In this document: positions 5,653 to 7,812 of the stretch, piece after piece
Position numbering within the stretch: position 1 is the first letter of the stretch
How the letters are laid out: the number at the start of each line of letters is the position of its first letter
NCBI GenBank assembly: GCA_947483455.1
Contig: CANKNK010000071.1
Coordinates: 1 to 7,812, forward strand
DNA: 7,812 bases
Direction of reading: 5' to 3'
Source: Comamonadaceae bacterium
Lineage (GTDB): Bacteria; Pseudomonadota; Gammaproteobacteria; Burkholderiales; Burkholderiaceae_C
Notes under the pieces: model-generated
Database searches by the model: none
What the model saw: only the letters and a program-made list of their open reading frames with translations
What the model was told of the DNA's origin: nothing
Made by a program: the position numbers and the translations under genes

Positions 5653-6420
5653 ATGCACACCAAACCAGCCGCCACCGCACCTGCGGGATACCAGACCAAG
5701 CAGGAAAGCATCGCGGTGCATGGTGTGGACAACATCTTGATCCGCTCGCTGCTAGACAAGCAGCAATTCCACGATCCGCATGGCGAGGCTTTGCAGCAAG
5801 GCATTTCATCGGCGGCCTGGCCGCTGTTCGGCTTGTTGTGGCCCTCGGGCCTGCACCTGGCCGAGCGCCTGGCGCAAAGACCGGTGCAAACCGGTGAGCG
5901 CATATTGGAAGTGGGCTGCGGACTGGCGCTGGCCAGTTTGGTAGGCCATAGGCGCGGCGCCGATGTCACCGCCAGTGACTGCCACCCCATGGCTGCCGGA
6001 TTTATGCTGGAAAACCTGCGCATCAATGGGCTGATGCCCCTGCAATACCGCCATGGCCGCTGGGGCACGCTGCCCGCGAACGACGGGCCTTCGGCGCCTA
6101 TCGCACCTGGGCCATCCAAATTGATTCCTTATGCACGCATTGGCGTTGCAGCGCCGGTGCAAGGGCGTTTTGACCTGATCATGGGCAGCGACATCTTGTA
6201 CGAACGCGACGAGGCCGGGACCCTCCCTGCCTTCATCGAAGAACATGCGGCCCATGCCTGTGAAGTCTGGGTGGTGGACCCGAATCGGGGTAACCGCGCC
6301 CACTTTCACCGGCATATGGCTGCCTTGGGTTTTGTCCTCAAAGAATACGCCTTGACTTTGGCTGCGACGCCCGCCTTAGCGGCTTATAAAGGCCGCATGC
6401 TGAGTTATCAGCGGCATTAA
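5653..6420 (+). CDS. Class I SAM-dependent methyltransferase, family 16-like
   Basis: Soluble Rossmann-fold methyltransferase, 255 aa. Seen: a WPLFGLLWPSGLHLAERL stretch (56-73) of the kind that precedes the SAM site in METTL20/METTL21-type protein-lysine methyltransferases. Motif I is ILEVGCG (84-90), an acidic ribose-binding residue is Asp109 in TASDCHP, and the post-motif GRFDLIMGSDILYERD (171-186) contains the D-x-x-Y signature of that group. Between motif I and this signature sits a Pro/Gly-rich stretch (about 139-168) that looks like an insertion. Bacterial relatives include the ETF-beta lysine methyltransferase, but many are uncharacterised, so no substrate is claimed. The only clear ATG is at 5653. 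AGGA is too close to it and GGAAG (5635-5639) is 13 nt away, so translation may be modest. The 108-bp gap before it holds no convincing promoter. It converges with the P450 gene, 43 bp between stops. Confidence 0.85.
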   Translation: MHTKPAATAPAGYQTKQESIAVHGVDNILIRSLLDKQQFHDPHGEALQQGISSAAWPLFGLLWPSGLHLAERLAQRPVQTGERILEVGCGLALASLVGHRRGADVTASDCHPMAAGFMLENLRINGLMPLQYRHGRWGTLPANDGPSAPIAPGPSKLIPYARIGVAAPVQGRFDLIMGSDILYERDEAGTLPAFIEEHAAHACEVWVVDPNRGNRAHFHRHMAALGFVLKEYALTLAATPALAAYKGRMLSYQRH

Positions 6421-6448
6421 ATTTCCGGGGTGCGGTGGCCGGTAACAG

Positions 6449-6461
6449 GCTGCGTAGCAGC
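6449..6461. terminator. Small hairpin between convergent genes
   Basis: GCTGC and GCAGC pair around a GTA loop in the 43-bp gap between the methyltransferase and P450 stop codons. The position suits a bidirectional terminator, but the stem is short and neither side has a T-run. Confidence 0.2.
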
Positions 6462-6463
6462 GC

Positions 6464-7812
6464 TTAAGGCGTGCGGTTTGTTGCCTGCGTTCTGGTTCGC
6501 AAGCGCATTAGCAAGCCCACTGGCATCATGGCAAAAGAGAGTCGCTCTTGGGGTGCTTGCCCGTCGGCAGTGCCTACGAATTCGATGTCAAAGTGGCCCA
6601 GCAATACCGTCATGGCAATTTTCATTTCTAACATCGCAAGGTAACGACCCGGGCAGATGCGTGGCCCGGCACCAAATGGCGCGGACAGGCGCTTGGCAGG
6701 GTTGTTTGCTTCAAGCCAGCGTTCAGGTTCAAAGCGGCTCGCTTGAGGCACCAAATCCTCGCGCACACTGTCGCGGCGTAACAGATTGATCACAATCGTC
6801 CCTTTGGGTACTTGCACATCCCCCACCAAAACGTCGGCATTGGCCTGTAATGGCAGCTGGGGACCCACAGGCTTCAGCCGCATGGTCTCGTGCATACAAG
6901 CCTCAATAAACTCTAAACCCGCCACTTCCTCCATGGTGGGCTGCTGACAATCTTGCACCCTAGTGCGCACTTCAGTACGCGCCCTGTCCAAGGCCTGCGG
7001 ATGCGTCCACAACAAGTAAATCATCCAGGCGATGGTGTTGGCTGTGGTGTCCTCACCGGCGAGCAGCATAGTCAGCACGTTTCCCGCGACTTGGGCATCA
7101 TTCAAACCACTGTCAGGCCGGTCGGCAGCGGCCAACATGGCTTCCAGTAAATTTTGCGGTTGGCTATGGCGCTGCGGCTCAGCTTGCATGCGCAAGCGTG
7201 CTTGCGCGATAAAGTTGTCAACCGCATGGTTGACCTCCACCATGCTGCGCGCCAAGGCACGGTCGGCGCGCGAGGGAAATAAGCGCCACATCGGAATCGG
7301 CGCAGTAATGCGCCGGAACAAAGCGGGAAATATTTTGTCTAAGTGTTGCTGAATCACGTCACCCTCAGCGCCTAGCGTATCCACTTCGGCGCCAAAGGCC
7401 AGCCCGGCGATGGTGTCCACCGTGTAGCGCATCAAATCACTTTGCAACACGATGGTTTGGCCGCCTTGCGCAGCATGCGTCCAGCGTTGGACCAAGCGCT
7501 GCGCCACCTTGAGCAAGGCCGGGTAATAAGCGCGCACATGACCCGGATCAAATCCCGCCATAACCATGCGGCGCTGGCGCATCCAGTCGTCCCCTTCCGC
7601 ACTGAATAGGCCGGGCTGCAAGCCCATTTCCTGCCCAATCTCTCGCAAGCGGGCGGTACGGCTGAACGCAGCGGGCCGATCGCGTAACACCGAGGCGACG
7701 ACTTGGTGATCACTCAGCACCAAAATGCGTCGCCCTACCGCCCGCAACTGGTAATAAGGACCAAATTGCACAGCCCAGGATTCCAAAGCCAAATGCAAAC
7801 TGGGCGAACGAA
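6464..7812 (-). CDS. Cytochrome P450 (N-terminus beyond the window)
   Basis: Heme-thiolate monooxygenase, about 449 codons present. The reading frame is open to the window edge, so the true start lies outside; an in-frame TTG at 7798 is not a convincing start. Seen, numbering from 7798: WMRQRRMVMAGF in the C-helix (72-83), the I-helix oxygen-activation motif AGEDTT (247-252), the K-helix ExxR (Glu304 to Arg307), a PERW motif (358-361), and the heme loop FGAGPRICPG with the axial Cys382, whose codon is at 6653-6655. All core elements are intact. The long form, PERW and the GEDTT I-helix resemble the CYP102/CYP110-like and eukaryote-like bacterial P450s more than CYP101-type. The usual DP-x-x-F stretch before PERW is replaced by LVPQASRFEPERW. 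No ferredoxin or reductase gene is in the window and no reductase is fused at the C-terminus, so its electron donor lies elsewhere. The substrate is unknown; fatty acids or hydrocarbons are possible by family. Confidence 0.94.
   Translation of the reverse strand, partial: RSPSLHLALESWAVQFGPYYQLRAVGRRILVLSDHQVVASVLRDRPAAFSRTARLREIGQEMGLQPGLFSAEGDDWMRQRRMVMAGFDPGHVRAYYPALLKVAQRLVQRWTHAAQGGQTIVLQSDLMRYTVDTIAGLAFGAEVDTLGAEGDVIQQHLDKIFPALFRRITAPIPMWRLFPSRADRALARSMVEVNHAVDNFIAQARLRMQAEPQRHSQPQNLLEAMLAAADRPDSGLNDAQVAGNVLTMLLAGEDTTANTIAWMIYLLWTHPQALDRARTEVRTRVQDCQQPTMEEVAGLEFIEACMHETMRLKPVGPQLPLQANADVLVGDVQVPKGTIVINLLRRDSVREDLVPQASRFEPERWLEANNPAKRLSAPFGAGPRICPGRYLAMLEMKIAMTVLLGHFDIEFVGTADGQAPQERLSFAMMPVGLLMRLRTRTQATNRTP

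Noticed and set aside
5806..6315. A 169-codon antisense frame in the methyltransferase gene
   Set aside because: No domain or ribosome site, and it is opposite well-conserved SAM-binding motifs.
7182..7197. Perfect GCTTGC-ATGC-GCAAGC inverted repeat
   Set aside because: It lies inside the P450 coding region in an Ala/Arg-rich helix, where such repeats arise from codon use; no sign of a regulatory or mobile element.
4600..7812. Dehalogenase, methyltransferase and P450 as one degradation or biosynthetic cluster
   Set aside because: The P450 is on the opposite strand, gaps exceed 100 bp between the other two genes, and no shared pathway logic or regulator is visible.

Overview
This window is high-GC, tightly packed bacterial DNA with seven protein-coding genes. 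No RNA genes, mobile elements or CRISPR arrays were seen, and no gap between genes exceeds 130 bp. Protein style and codon use suggest a betaproteobacterium of the order Burkholderiales (Comamonadaceae-like). This is an inference from sequence character, not from a search.

Left part (1-3542, all on the minus strand). An OmpR/CpxR-type response regulator (1342-2067) is followed 16 bp later by its sensor histidine kinase (12-1325), forming a two-component operon. Upstream of the regulator lies an exact GTAAA-N5-GTAAA motif (2123-2137), the consensus box of CpxR. This fits the CpxR-like sequence of the regulator and suggests autoregulation. Further upstream on the same strand is an AmpG-family muropeptide permease (2172-3542).

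Middle (3582-4469, plus strand). A secreted M48 zinc metalloprotease of the LoiP/BepA type is divergent from ampG across only 39 bp. One A/T-rich core in that gap reads as a -10 element on both strands. The predicted ampG transcript would start at or next to its ATG and so be leaderless. The left and middle genes together look like an envelope-maintenance cluster: stress sensing, cell-wall recycling and periplasmic proteolysis.

Right part (4600-7812). A haloalkane dehalogenase with an intact catalytic set (4600-5544) and a class I SAM-dependent methyltransferase resembling the protein-lysine family 16 enzymes (5653-6420) lie on the plus strand. They converge on a cytochrome P450 (6464-7812, minus strand) whose N-terminus lies beyond the window edge. 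These three genes look like separate metabolic or accessory functions; nothing in the sequence ties them to one pathway.

No clearly unprecedented system is visible. The most informative signals are regulatory: the CpxR-type box and the compressed divergent promoter. The low-complexity His/Pro/Asp sensor loop of the kinase and the dehalogenase are also of interest.
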